Source of the DNA: Candidatus Viadribacter manganicus
Lineage (GTDB): Bacteria > Pseudomonadota > Alphaproteobacteria > Caulobacterales > Aquidulcibacteraceae
Length of the DNA stretch: 64,000 bases
Assembly: GCF_001679665.1 (NCBI RefSeq)
Contig: NZ_CP013244.1
Span: forward strand, 3,276,001-3,340,000
Direction of reading: 5' to 3'
Shown here: in pieces, positions 7,731-16,343 of the stretch
How the letters are laid out: the number at the start of each line of letters is the position of its first letter
Position numbering within the stretch: the first letter of the stretch is position 1
Notes under the pieces: model-generated
The model's database searches: none
What the model was told of the DNA's origin: nothing
The model's input: only the letters and a program-made list of their open reading frames with translations
Made by a program: the position numbers and the translations under genes

Positions 7731-8305
7731 TCGCTTTCGGGCGTCTTTGAGCCCAGTAGCGTCGCCGTCGTTCCAGACACCGCGACACACGCATTGCTCT
7801 CGCTGCCGTCGGGGTAGCAGAACAGGGCGCTCTGATTGCCACGCGCTTGTTCGTAAACGTTGCGCGCAACAGCTGGCTGGAAGCCTGGCGGCCGCGCGGC
7901 GCCCGAAGGCCAAACCGGCAATTCGCCAGCGCTGCCGGTCTCGGAAACATTCTGTGTCCACGAGTCGATTTCATCGCGGAGGCCGGTTTGATCATTGTTC
8001 GGGCGGAAGGCGAGCGACACATCCCGGATCGGGTAGTCGTGCGTAAACAACACTTGGCCCTCGGTCGACTTGATGCGGATCGTCGCCACGGCCTCGGGGC
8101 ACGTTGCGCCATGAGCTTCCGCTTCGACGATATAGTATTGGCTGCCAACCGCAGACCAATCGCGCGTGGCGTTCGCATCGCAACCTGCGCGAACCGATGT
8201 GCCGGCGACAGGAATCTCGGTGGAGGTGGTCGGCGCTTCTGGCGCAGGGGCGGGCGTGCACGCGATCAAACCCAGCGCCATCAAACTTACGCCAATTCGC
8301 TTCAT
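7727..8305 (-). CDS. Lipoprotein, third of three tandem paralogues
   Basis: A 192-residue lipoprotein: signal peptide with lipobox LIAC (Cys16), a Pro/Thr-rich tether, then a domain that shares a pattern with its two upstream neighbours: a Cys near the tether, GATCPEAV, SGELPVWPSG-like and, at the end, FCYPDGSESNACV. The ATG overlaps the preceding stop (ATGA), so it is translationally coupled. No known family was recognised. It is the most diverged of the three. Confidence 0.72.
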   Translation of the reverse strand: MKRIGVSLMALGLIACTPAPAPEAPTTSTEIPVAGTSVRAGCDANATRDWSAVGSQYYIVEAEAHGATCPEAVATIRIKSTEGQVLFTHDYPIRDVSLAFRPNNDQTGLRDEIDSWTQNVSETGSAGELPVWPSGAARPPGFQPAVARNVYEQARGNQSALFCYPDGSESNACVAVSGTTATLLGSKTPESD

Positions 8306-8823
8306 TCCACCGTCTCCTCGACGTCACGATCAAAAAAATGTCCTGCGCCACCGGCTGCAGGCTCCCAAAACACGCACGTCTGCCGTGCTGTTCCAGAAAA
8401 GTGGCATAACATCGGCAAGTCTCGAGCCTGGATGTCGGCATATGTGAGTTCATCGAGCGTCGTTTGGCCCGGATAAAGTTCCCCAAAAGGTGGCGCGCTA
8501 GACGTCGTCTCGACTGCCGGCTGGGACCACTCTTCCAGGAATGCCTCGACGCGCTCTGGTTCGTCGGCGGTGAACACATCGCCGAACGCCCGCGGCAGAG
8601 GCGAGGCCCATGCCCAGATTGGGTGACCTTCGCCGTCAGCGATTTCGTAGAGGCCAATCGCCTTATCGCAAGCGACGCCAAAGGTACGCACGGTGACACG
8701 GTCTGGTTCGGCGCCGCCACTGAACGCAATCTCGCGGCTGTGCGTGAAATCGCAACGTCCAGCCTGTTGCTGCGTGCACGCGCCGGCAAACGCCAGTGCG
8801 CCGATGAAGAGAAAGCGGATCAC
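8302..8823 (-). CDS. Lipoprotein, second of three tandem paralogues
   Basis: A 173-residue lipoprotein with GTG start overlapping the upstream stop (GTGA). Signal peptide with lipobox AGAC (Cys16), then conserved features shared with the first gene: FGVACDKAI, HPIWAWASPL, VEAFLEEWSQP and the end motif ARDLPMLCHFSGTARQTCVF. The paired Cys suggest an oxidised periplasmic fold. Function unknown. An in-frame start at 8880 would hide the signal peptide and overlap the upstream gene. Confidence 0.72.
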   Translation of the reverse strand: MIRFLFIGALAFAGACTQQQAGRCDFTHSREIAFSGGAEPDRVTVRTFGVACDKAIGLYEIADGEGHPIWAWASPLPRAFGDVFTADEPERVEAFLEEWSQPAVETTSSAPPFGELYPGQTTLDELTYADIQARDLPMLCHFSGTARQTCVFWEPAAGGAGHFFDRDVEETVE

Positions 8824-9383
8824 GGGCCGTACGCCACGATCATGGTCGGCGCATGAGAGGCTGGATCCACGAGCAGGCATTGCGTCGCCTCCACGGCCGC
8901 CGCGTAGCAGATCATCGGCAGATTGCGTGCGCGTAGCATCTCGTAAGTCTCGCGCTCGAACGGCGTGTCATATGCGAATGTCGTTGCGCTCTGCGTCAGC
9001 GTTGCAACGCCTTCGCGCCATTCGGGGAGTTCGCCCGAATGCATGGTCGAGACGTCGGCCCAGCCGGCCAGAAAGGTGTCCATTTGCTCGTCGGAAATGG
9101 CGGGCGCGCCTTCTGGCGGAATGCCGCCGGCGGTCATGTCGTAATAGGTAGAGGCGAACGTCCACAACGGATTGCCCGCGCTGTCGCGCGCCACGAAAGT
9201 GACGGCAGCCTGCGCGCAAGTGGGCCCTTCTGAGCGCGTTGTGATTGTGTCGGGCGCTCCCTCGGTCGTCCAGTTGATCTCATGCGTTGCACTTCTCGCG
9301 CAACCTGGAGCGTTTGACGCTGCCATGTTCGATTGATTGCAAGCGCTGAGCGCCAGCACGGCCGCGAGCAATACGATACGCAT
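8820..9383 (-). CDS. Lipoprotein, first of three tandem paralogues
   Basis: A 187-residue lipoprotein. I start it at MRIVLLAAVLALSAC (9383), which puts the lipobox LSAC at residues 12-15; the ATG/GTG options to 9416 add an unlikely leader. The domain shows SEGPTCAQAAVTFVA, GNPLWTFASTYYD, MDTFLAGWADV, SGELPEWREGV and RARNLPMICYAAAVEATQC. The three genes form one operon with 4-base overlaps and arose by tandem duplication. Function unknown. Confidence 0.74.
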   Translation of the reverse strand: MRIVLLAAVLALSACNQSNMAASNAPGCARSATHEINWTTEGAPDTITTRSEGPTCAQAAVTFVARDSAGNPLWTFASTYYDMTAGGIPPEGAPAISDEQMDTFLAGWADVSTMHSGELPEWREGVATLTQSATTFAYDTPFERETYEMLRARNLPMICYAAAVEATQCLLVDPASHAPTMIVAYGP

Positions 9384-9437
9384 GAAAACGCCTCTGGATT
9401 CGGGCGGACCATACAAAACGAGCGCGCGAGCGCTAGC

Positions 9438-11234
9438 CTAATCAGCTGTTTCCAGCGACGACCAACCCGCAAGCGAACCAATCGTATCTTTCTCGGGCTG
9501 TTGGAACAGGCCATGTGGGCGTTGCAGCGCAGCAACCGCCGACTCGTATCCAGCTGTGACCGCATCATCGAAGCGCTTCCAATCACGCATATCGATGTCG
9601 GGCATTTCCGGCGCGATGAGCACGTCAGCGCCAGAGCGGCCCTCCCAGGGATCGATCGTCAACGTCGCTGCGCGCATGAGCAAGGATGCAATCGGAGGCG
9701 GCGATTGCATGCCATGCGCCGCTATCCAGCCGAAGAAGCCGGGCGGAGCGCGGAAGTCTTCGATGTCGATCCCGTCTCGCCTGGCGACATCGACACCGAT
9801 GATCGGGCCGCGATGCAGTTCGCGCATCGTATCGACCGGGAAGTTGCGCAGCACCGCGCCGTCCACCAGCAAGCCGTGATCGCCATCGACGACAGGCGGC
9901 AGGATGCCAGGTAATGCGATCGATGCGCGCAGGGCGCGCCGCAGCAAGCCCCCTCGATGGATGCGTGGGGTGCCGGAAACCAGATCGGTGGAGACCGCGT
10001 AAAACGGCACTTCCAAATCCTCGATCAGCGTCTCGCCAAAGTTTTCTTCGAGCCGATCATCAACACGTTTGCCGCGTACGAGCCCGACGACCGGCAGCAC
10101 GTAATCCCCGAGCGGATTGGTCTCAACGAAGGCTTTTGAAATCCGCTGCTCAATCTCTTCGTTAGACCAGCCCATCGCGACGCAAGCGGCCACCACCGCG
10201 CCCATTGAGGTGCCGCCGATGACGTCGAAAGGCAGGCCCGCTTCGCGCAAAGCTCTGACTACGCCGATGTGGGCGTAAGCGCGGGCCCCGCCGCCGGATA
10301 GCACAAGTCCGATCGAACGGCGTGCGATAACACGCGCCAGCCGCGCAGCGTCTTCGTCTTCCAGGCCGCGCCAGTGAAAGAGGCGCGCAGCATCGCAGGC
10401 GACTCGCCATTCGTTGGTGGTCGCCGCCTTCCGATCCATGCCGTGATGCAACAGCACGACGTCAACGAGTCTAAACTGGCGGGCCGGCGAGGGCTCCTCT
10501 GGCGGTAAGATGGGCGTGGAGGGACGTGCATCAGCGCGGGCGAAAAACCAGATGCGATCGGCTTGGCGGATGCAGGTGCGGAACCAACGTGTGTCGGCAA
10601 TCGGGGAAACTAGAAATACCGCGTCGTTCTTCTGTTCAAGTGCATCGAACCAAGCGCTGTTCATCCCCTCGCTGGAGATCGCCAGCACGTCGGCTTCGGT
10701 GATCACCACCGCGCGTGCGCCGAGGCGCTTGAGCGCTGCCTGCAGTGTGCGTGCGCGAAGTTCGATGTCGATCGTCGGCGATGTTGAGATCATCGCGTAG
10801 ACTTTGGGGTCGGAGCGCGGGCTTGATTTGCCGGTTGAACGCGCGCGCGCCAGCATGATGCGGGCGATATGCTCCATCATCGCCGGGTGTGCGTGCACGA
10901 GCAGATCGAAGGCGCCCGGCGGCAATTTCAGAACTTCGCTATCGCGCATAGCGAATACGGCGCCTGAGTGCGGTTCGCGCGCGATCATCGCCATTTCACC
11001 AACCGGTTCGCCCGGACGGATGTAGCCAAGGAGCTGGTGGCCGCCGCGATCGGTTGGCCTAAAGGCGGCAAGCGATCCAGATACGAGGAAATAAACGCCG
11101 TCCGGGGGCTCGCCTGCGGTGATGAGCGGCCAGCCTGCAGGAACCGAGAACCACTCGGCCAGGGCGTCCAACGCCGTCAGGACGTCAGGTGGGATACCCT
11201 CCAGCGGGGTCGCTTCGACGAGGCTCGGCTTCAT
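9438..11234 (-). CDS. Patatin-like phospholipase with cyclic-nucleotide-binding domain (NTE/RssA type)
   Basis: A 598-residue protein combining an N-terminal cNMP-binding domain (about 15-140, with GVYFLVSGSLAAF and RPGEPVGEMAMI) with a C-terminal patatin domain (about 310-500). The patatin part has the oxyanion loop SGGGARAYAHIGV, the nucleophile elbow GTSMG (Ser near 341) and the dyad Asp in DGAVLRN (near 458). Eukaryotic NTE and its bacterial relatives are lysophospholipases with this arrangement, membrane-associated and possibly cAMP/cGMP-tuned. It is transcribed alone and diverges from the TIR gene. Confidence 0.9.
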   Translation of the reverse strand: MKPSLVEATPLEGIPPDVLTALDALAEWFSVPAGWPLITAGEPPDGVYFLVSGSLAAFRPTDRGGHQLLGYIRPGEPVGEMAMIAREPHSGAVFAMRDSEVLKLPPGAFDLLVHAHPAMMEHIARIMLARARSTGKSSPRSDPKVYAMISTSPTIDIELRARTLQAALKRLGARAVVITEADVLAISSEGMNSAWFDALEQKNDAVFLVSPIADTRWFRTCIRQADRIWFFARADARPSTPILPPEEPSPARQFRLVDVVLLHHGMDRKAATTNEWRVACDAARLFHWRGLEDEDAARLARVIARRSIGLVLSGGGARAYAHIGVVRALREAGLPFDVIGGTSMGAVVAACVAMGWSNEEIEQRISKAFVETNPLGDYVLPVVGLVRGKRVDDRLEENFGETLIEDLEVPFYAVSTDLVSGTPRIHRGGLLRRALRASIALPGILPPVVDGDHGLLVDGAVLRNFPVDTMRELHRGPIIGVDVARRDGIDIEDFRAPPGFFGWIAAHGMQSPPPIASLLMRAATLTIDPWEGRSGADVLIAPEMPDIDMRDWKRFDDAVTAGYESAVAALQRPHGLFQQPEKDTIGSLAGWSSLETAD

Positions 11235-11342
11235 GCTTCGCCACAGGATAGGAGCCGATTGTTAAGGCGCAATGAGAACAAGTGTGGGTTAGGCGCCGAC
11301 GCAGGTTTGCGGGCAGGGCGCCGGGGGCCTAAACACCGCCCC

Positions 11343-12533
11343 ATGACCGTATTTCTCGCCCACGCCCCATCCGACCGACAAACGGCGGAAGCGCTTGAGA
11401 CAATTATCGAGCGACGCGGCCAGTTCTGCGAGTTGGACGATGGCCATACCGCTCTCAAGCCTGTCGGCAATGGCGATGCTTACGTTCTGCTTGTTTCGCA
11501 GGCGCTGACGTTCGCGACCGCACGTTTGCGCCTCGAGCAGAGGGCCCTGGATGCATGGGCTCAGGGACGTCTCGTGGTTGTGAAGCTTGATCACGGGATC
11601 GCGCCGGTTGGGCTTCGCGACTTGCCCGCGGTCGATGCGACCTTCGAAGCAGCGCGCGAGTTCAAGTGGAATGAAGTCGCTGATGCAGTGCGAGACGTTA
11701 TGCGCTCGCCAGCGGTTGAACAATCCGACGACAGCGCGCCCGCCGACGCTCAGACGCCTGCGGCGCCGCCTGCTCCGGTGCAAGCCAAAGACTCGGGCGG
11801 CGGTGGCGCTCTCGGCGCGGTGTTGTTTCCAATATTGCTGTTGCCCGGTTTGCTCGCCTTCGCCGCAAGCGGTTCGATCTGGCTGGCAAACCGAATTGGA
11901 CCGACGCCAGGCGGGTGGCCTGAACTCCTGGCTGGAATAGATGGCTTCGGCGTTCGCTACGGTTTGCCAAGTGGCGTCACGCTCTGGCTGTTCGTGGTTT
12001 CAATCGGGTTGTTCTTCGCGGTGCTTGGCTTGATCGTTCGCGGCTTCTTCGTGCGCAAGCCGAGTACGGACGCTGCTCCGCGTCAGCCCCGCAATCCGCA
12101 CAAGCCGCGAGCGCGTCCGCGTGGCGCAACGCCAAGCGCAGATGCGGTCTTTGTGTCCTACGCGCGCGCCAATGACATGATGGTGCTGCCCCTGGTCGAA
12201 GGCGCTAAGCGCGCGGGACGCAAGTTCTGGTTGGACCAGCAAGGCATCAGCGCAGGCGACGGCTGGGCCGGTGAAATCGTGCGTGCGATCAAAGCGGCAG
12301 GCGGCGTGGTTGTTATGTGTTCGCAGGCCGCCTTTGAGAGCGATCATGTGAAGCGCGAGATCTATTTGGCCGATCGCTACAAAAAGCGGCTGGTGCCGGT
12401 CTTTATCGAGCATGCGACACCGCCGGAGGACTTCGAGTATTTCTTTGCGGGGGTTCAGAGCCTAAACCTCTATGACACGCCGGAAGAAGAGCGCTCAGAA
12501 GCGCTGGTCCGGATTTTGGGAGCCGTCGCATGA
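11343..12533 (+). CDS. Membrane protein with two TIR-like domains
   Basis: A 396-residue protein. It starts at MTVFLAHAPSDRQTAEAL (11343); the frame is open back to 10968 but that part is antisense to the patatin gene. Domains: N-terminal TIR-like (about 1-118), Ala/Pro linker, two membrane helices (156-178 and 212-233), basic linker, and a better conserved C-terminal TIR_2-type domain (266-394) with VFVSYARAND, KFWLDQQGISAGDGW and VMCSQAAFESDHVKREI. Bacterial TIR domains are NADases or scaffolds. The position of the NADase Glu (as in SARM1 E642) appears to be Gln299 or Gln300, so NADase activity is doubtful. Its stop overlaps the next ATG (ATGA). Confidence 0.8.
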   Translation: MTVFLAHAPSDRQTAEALETIIERRGQFCELDDGHTALKPVGNGDAYVLLVSQALTFATARLRLEQRALDAWAQGRLVVVKLDHGIAPVGLRDLPAVDATFEAAREFKWNEVADAVRDVMRSPAVEQSDDSAPADAQTPAAPPAPVQAKDSGGGGALGAVLFPILLLPGLLAFAASGSIWLANRIGPTPGGWPELLAGIDGFGVRYGLPSGVTLWLFVVSIGLFFAVLGLIVRGFFVRKPSTDAAPRQPRNPHKPRARPRGATPSADAVFVSYARANDMMVLPLVEGAKRAGRKFWLDQQGISAGDGWAGEIVRAIKAAGGVVVMCSQAAFESDHVKREIYLADRYKKRLVPVFIEHATPPEDFEYFFAGVQSLNLYDTPEEERSEALVRILGAVA

Positions 12534-13324
12534 GCCTCGAACCGGAACCAGTGCTGCTTGAGGTGTCAGGCGAAGGCATCGCCGTGCTCACGCTCAATCG
12601 CCCTGCCAAGCGTAACGCGTTCGACGAACTCATGATCGCCAATCTGAGCGAGCATTTCGAGACGCTGAAAGGCGCCGATCACGTCCGTGCTGTGTTTGTA
12701 CGCGGGGCGGGTGAAACCTTTTGTGCAGGCGCCGACATCGACTGGATGAAGCGCGGTGGTGAGCGCACCGAGGCGGATAACGAAGCGGACGCGCTTTCAC
12801 TGGCGCGCATGCTGAAGCACCTGCACGATTTGCCTCAACTGACTGTCGCGCTTGTTCATGGCGCAGCCATGGGCGGCGGCGCGGGGTTGGTTGCAGCGTG
12901 TGATGTGGCCGTTGCGGTCAAGGACGCGAAGTTCCGTTTCAGCGAGGTGCGGCTCGGCCTCACGCCGGCAACGATCTCGCCTTACGTCGTGGAAGCTATC
13001 GGTCCGCGCATGGCGCGTGCGCTATTCGCCACCGGGGAAGCCTTTGACGGCGCCTATGCCGAAAAGATCGGCCTGACCCAGTACACCGTCGACGATATGG
13101 CAGGATTGGCTTCGATGATGGAGCATCTGTCAGGATTGGCGTTGGCCGCTGCGCCGGGCGCCGTGGCTGATTCAAAATCGCTGGTGCGCTTCCTGGCTGA
13201 TGAAATTGATGATCGTGTACTGAAGGAAACGGCTCGCCGGATCGCCAAAAGGCGTGCATCATCTGAAGGTCGTGAAGGGCTCGCCGCGTTTCTTGAGAAG
13301 CGCAAGCCGGAGTGGAATTCGTGA
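12530..13324 (+). CDS. Enoyl-CoA hydratase/isomerase family protein, possibly methylglutaconyl-CoA hydratase
   Basis: A 264-residue crotonase-fold enzyme acting on an acyl-CoA thioester. Motifs: VLTLNRPAKRNAFDELM, the oxyanion-hole strand GETFCAGADIDWM and the second oxyanion segment HGAAMGGGAGLVAACDVAVA, then FRFSEVRLGLTPATISPYV with the catalytic Glu region. The LGLTPATISPYV phrase is frequent in methylglutaconyl-CoA hydratases of leucine breakdown, and an HMG-CoA lyase lies at 47999. The exact substrate is not certain. It is coupled to the TIR gene before it (ATGA) and the gene after it (GTGA). Confidence 0.85.
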   Translation: MSLEPEPVLLEVSGEGIAVLTLNRPAKRNAFDELMIANLSEHFETLKGADHVRAVFVRGAGETFCAGADIDWMKRGGERTEADNEADALSLARMLKHLHDLPQLTVALVHGAAMGGGAGLVAACDVAVAVKDAKFRFSEVRLGLTPATISPYVVEAIGPRMARALFATGEAFDGAYAEKIGLTQYTVDDMAGLASMMEHLSGLALAAAPGAVADSKSLVRFLADEIDDRVLKETARRIAKRRASSEGREGLAAFLEKRKPEWNS

Positions 13325-13701
13325 AGCTAAAGCGCGGCCTCAGCCGGATCTGGGCCCACCTTTATCGTGTGAAGCTTGTGCGTCCGCACATGCCGTTCTG
13401 GCGGGTGGTAGTCGAAGCCCGTCTGGACCGCCGTGCGAAGAATTGGCCGAAGCGCTTCGATACAGCCGTTGCGGCAGTTTATGTTTGGGCGCGCACCATT
13501 GAGGAAGCCGAGGGCTTGGCCGCCCTTGCCGTTGAGGGCGAGGGCCTGGAAGCGTTGACCTGCGACGCCAAGAAATGCGCCCCGGCAGCGGCTCCCAGGC
13601 GCGAGCCCGCGGCTGTCGCCCGTGGTGAATTGGGCTTCCTGCCGCGCCTGGACGGCGAAACTGGCGCAGAAGGCCCTTCTCGGCGCGACGCGCGGGCTTG
13701 A
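13321..13701 (+). CDS. Hypothetical basic protein
   Basis: A 126-residue protein; GTG start at 13321 overlaps the hydratase stop as GTGA. The N-terminal half is basic and Trp-rich (KRGLSRIWAHLYRVKLVRPH, then RRAKNWPKRFDTA), followed by an Ala/Glu helix and a low-complexity Ala/Pro/Arg end. Codon use matches its neighbours and the coupling supports a real gene. A GTG at 13312 is an alternative start. No family recognised. Confidence 0.55.
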   Translation: MKLKRGLSRIWAHLYRVKLVRPHMPFWRVVVEARLDRRAKNWPKRFDTAVAAVYVWARTIEEAEGLAALAVEGEGLEALTCDAKKCAPAAAPRREPAAVARGELGFLPRLDGETGAEGPSRRDARA

Positions 13702-13734
13702 TCCTGTCCGCTCCGCGCGGGAAGACTCTGAGCC

Positions 13735-14997
13735 ATGAGCGGGGAAATTGAAGCAGCCGGCGCATTGGCGACGGCAGGCGCGGTAGGCGCAGCGCTGGAG
13801 GGTCGCGAGGGCGGCCCGCGGGGCGGTGGTTCTTGTCCCAATTGCGAGGCGCCGATCGCCGGACGCTTCTGCTCCAATTGCGGCCAGCACGCGCACCCGA
13901 ATCGCAAACTCTCCGGCGTCATCGGCGAGTTCATGTACGGGCTTTGGAATTTCGACACCAAAGCCTGGCGTACCGTGCCGATGTTGATCGTGCGGCCGGG
14001 AACGCTCACGCGCAATTACGTCTACGGCAAACGTGCGCGCTACCTGGCGCCGCTGACGATGTTCTTGTTCGCGATCTTCCTCATGTTCTTCGCCTTCTCG
14101 ACGATCCAGGCGCCGACGAACATTCGCGACAGTAGCGTTCACATTACGCAGCGCGACTTGGACGAGGCGCGTGCGGGGCTCGCGGAGGCGCAGACCGAGT
14201 TGGCGAATGCGCGCGCGCACCCTGATCCGGATGAGCCCGCCGGCCTCGAAGTGACGCTGGCGGAAAACGCGGTGCGCTTGGCGCAACAGGAAGTGGATCG
14301 ATCCGAGCGTCAATTGGCGCAGGCGCAGGCGCGTGAAGCGCGGCGGGCGCAGGCGCGCGCAAACACTCCGGTGCAAGTCACCGTCGATCCCTCGCTCTCA
14401 ACGCCCGCGACGACGGCGGAGGCTCCGGCAACGACAACCGAAGGCGCGGCGCCAACGGCGGATGCGCCGCCCGCAGCCGCCGATGATACCGGCGACGATG
14501 TCGAGACGTGGCAAGACGGGATGCGTGAAGTCGCCGAGAACGACAATTTCGTCGTCTTCGGCAATGCCAATTCAGAACTGAATGAACGCGTTCGGCGGAA
14601 GTTCGCGAACCCCGATCTGGCGCTCTATCAGGTGCAAGATGCGGCCTCGAAGTTCTCTTTCCTGTTGGCGCCGCTCTCGCTGCCGTTTATCGCGCTGTTG
14701 TTTTTGTGGAAGCGCGGCGTGACGCTCTATGACCACATGGCGTACGCGCTTTATGCGTTGGCTTTCGCGGCAATCTTGTTCTCCGCCGTGGTGCTGTTGG
14801 GGGAAATACCCTGGATCAGCTGGGCTTCGGCTTGGCTATTATTGGCGCTGCCCGTGCACATGTACTTCCATCTGAAAGGAGCGTACGCGCTCGGCTGGTG
14901 GTCGGCCGTTTGGCGAACGTTCTTCATGCTCAACTTTGCGTTCATCGTCGCGTCAACGTTTACGGTTCTGGTGATCGTGTTGGGGCTTGCGGGCTGA
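13735..14997 (+). CDS. DUF3667 zinc-ribbon membrane protein
   Basis: A 420-residue protein: short Ala/Gly N-terminus, a zinc ribbon CPNCEAPIAGRFCSNCGQ (about 37-54), the DUF3667 segment (GEFMYGLWNFDTKAWRTVPM, then RPGTLTRNYVYGKRARYLAP), one membrane helix (about 103-123), a long periplasmic Ala/Gln/Glu coiled coil and Thr/Pro linker (about 135-260), and at least three more membrane helices to the C-terminus. The family is common in Bacteroidetes and alphaproteobacteria and uncharacterised. Its TGA overlaps the next ATG (TGATG). Confidence 0.82.
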   Translation: MSGEIEAAGALATAGAVGAALEGREGGPRGGGSCPNCEAPIAGRFCSNCGQHAHPNRKLSGVIGEFMYGLWNFDTKAWRTVPMLIVRPGTLTRNYVYGKRARYLAPLTMFLFAIFLMFFAFSTIQAPTNIRDSSVHITQRDLDEARAGLAEAQTELANARAHPDPDEPAGLEVTLAENAVRLAQQEVDRSERQLAQAQAREARRAQARANTPVQVTVDPSLSTPATTAEAPATTTEGAAPTADAPPAAADDTGDDVETWQDGMREVAENDNFVVFGNANSELNERVRRKFANPDLALYQVQDAASKFSFLLAPLSLPFIALLFLWKRGVTLYDHMAYALYALAFAAILFSAVVLLGEIPWISWASAWLLLALPVHMYFHLKGAYALGWWSAVWRTFFMLNFAFIVASTFTVLVIVLGLAG

Positions 14998-15410
14998 TGC
15001 AGAACCCATTCGGCGTTGCAGAATTGATTGAACTCGGCGGCTCGGCGGCCGTCATTCTGCTGATGGTTGTCGTGGCCGCGGTGCTTGGCTTTCGGATGTC
15101 GGCCCGGATCGATGAAGGTGAGCTGGTTCGCCTGGCGGAAGCTGAAGGCGTGCGTGTCGACGGCGCAGTGATCGCACAGAACGGACGCGCGGCGCTGGCG
15201 CGTCTGTCCGACGGTCGGGTCATGGTGGCGCGCGTTATGGGCGCCGATGTGAGCGCGCGTTTCGCATCTGCGAAGGCGGTGCGTGTGAATGTTGCCGCAA
15301 GCCGGCTCAGCGCAACATTTGCAGATGTTGGGTTCCCGCCCCTAAAAATGCGGATCGATGACTTGCCCGCATGGCTGAATGAATTCAGTGGCGGAGGAGG
15401 CGCCACGTGA
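14997..15410 (+). CDS. Small single-pass membrane protein, unknown
   Basis: A 137-residue protein with one membrane helix (about 15-34, SAAVILLMVVVAAVLGF) and a soluble part rich in short beta-strands (VRVDGAVIAQNGRAALARL, then DGRVMVARVMGADVSAR). The ATG at 14997 overlaps the DUF3667 stop by one base and its TGA overlaps the next GTG by four, so the three genes are coupled. An open frame back to 14832 is antifeature overlap with the DUF3667 gene. Family not recognised. Confidence 0.65.
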   Translation: MQNPFGVAELIELGGSAAVILLMVVVAAVLGFRMSARIDEGELVRLAEAEGVRVDGAVIAQNGRAALARLSDGRVMVARVMGADVSARFASAKAVRVNVAASRLSATFADVGFPPLKMRIDDLPAWLNEFSGGGGAT

Positions 15411-16342
15411 CACCCCCGCAAACGCCGTTCGAAATCCCGCCCATCATCACCTATGCGGTGCCTGGCTTTGTTTTGCTAATCATCATCGAGATGATCGTGG
15501 TGAAGCTGACCAAGAAGGGGCGTTACGAATATCGCGATAGCGCCACGAGCTTGATGATGGGGCTCGGCAATCGCGTGTTCGGCATCATGTTCGGTGGCTT
15601 GGCGCTGCTGGCTTACTTTGCCGTTTATGAGTTCCGCCTCTTCAATCTCGGCTGGACTTGGTCGGTGATGGTTGCGTGCTTCTTTGCCGAAGATCTCGCC
15701 TATTATTGGTTTCACCGGATTGCGCACGAGCGGCGCTTCTTCTGGGCCAGCCACATCATCCATCACTCGTCGCAGCACTATAATTTGACAACGGCGCTGC
15801 GGCAGACCTGGACCGGCGCGCTTGGGTTGACGTTTATCTTCTGGCTGCCGCTCGTATACCTCGGCTTTCCGCCGCTCATGGTGGTGATGTTCTCAGGCAT
15901 CAGCCTTGTTTATCAATTCTGGATCCACACCGAATTGGTCGGGCGAATGGGGCCGCTCGAGTGGGTGATGAACACGCCGTCGCATCACCGCGTGCATCAT
16001 GCGACCAACCCGAAATATCTCGACGCTAATTACGCTGGCGTGCTGATCATCTGGGATCGCCTCTTCGGTACGTTCGTTCGCGAAGACGATAAAGAGAAGC
16101 CGCACTATGGCATCGTGAGTCAGCTGGGGACGTTTAACCCGCTCCGTGTCGCGTTTCACGAATGGCTCGCCATTGCGCGCGACGTGGCGGGCGCGAAGAA
16201 GCTTAGTCACGTGTTGGGATATGTGTTTGGCCCGCCAGGCTGGAGCCCGGATGGCTCGCGAAAAACCAGCGCCTCGATCAAGGCAGAATGGGCGGCGCGT
16301 CAGCAAACTTCGCCTTCGGCGCCGGCAGTCGCGGCGGAGTGA
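15407..16342 (+). CDS. Sterol desaturase / fatty-acid hydroxylase family membrane di-iron enzyme
   Basis: A 311-residue integral membrane protein with the His clusters that bind the di-iron centre: HRIAH (about 105), HIIHHSSQH (about 118-126) and HHRVHH (about 195), plus HTELV between. About four membrane helices (11-30, 60-80, 85-100, 140-180). Family members hydroxylate or desaturate lipids with O2. Substrate unknown. GTG start overlaps the previous stop (GTGA). The C-terminus is a polar tail. Confidence 0.9.
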   Translation: MTPPQTPFEIPPIITYAVPGFVLLIIIEMIVVKLTKKGRYEYRDSATSLMMGLGNRVFGIMFGGLALLAYFAVYEFRLFNLGWTWSVMVACFFAEDLAYYWFHRIAHERRFFWASHIIHHSSQHYNLTTALRQTWTGALGLTFIFWLPLVYLGFPPLMVVMFSGISLVYQFWIHTELVGRMGPLEWVMNTPSHHRVHHATNPKYLDANYAGVLIIWDRLFGTFVREDDKEKPHYGIVSQLGTFNPLRVAFHEWLAIARDVAGAKKLSHVLGYVFGPPGWSPDGSRKTSASIKAEWAARQQTSPSAPAVAAE

Positions 16343-16343
16343 C

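Noticed and set aside
9438..12533. Patatin phospholipase beside a TIR protein, recalling CBASS-type defence effectors
   Set aside because: No CD-NTase, Cap2/Cap3 or HORMA/TRIP13 gene is nearby, the genes diverge, and the patatin has the NTE-type cNMP domain of a housekeeping family.
13327..14376. 349-codon minus-strand open frame
   Set aside because: It lies across three clear plus-strand genes, and its Arg-rich translation has no family features.
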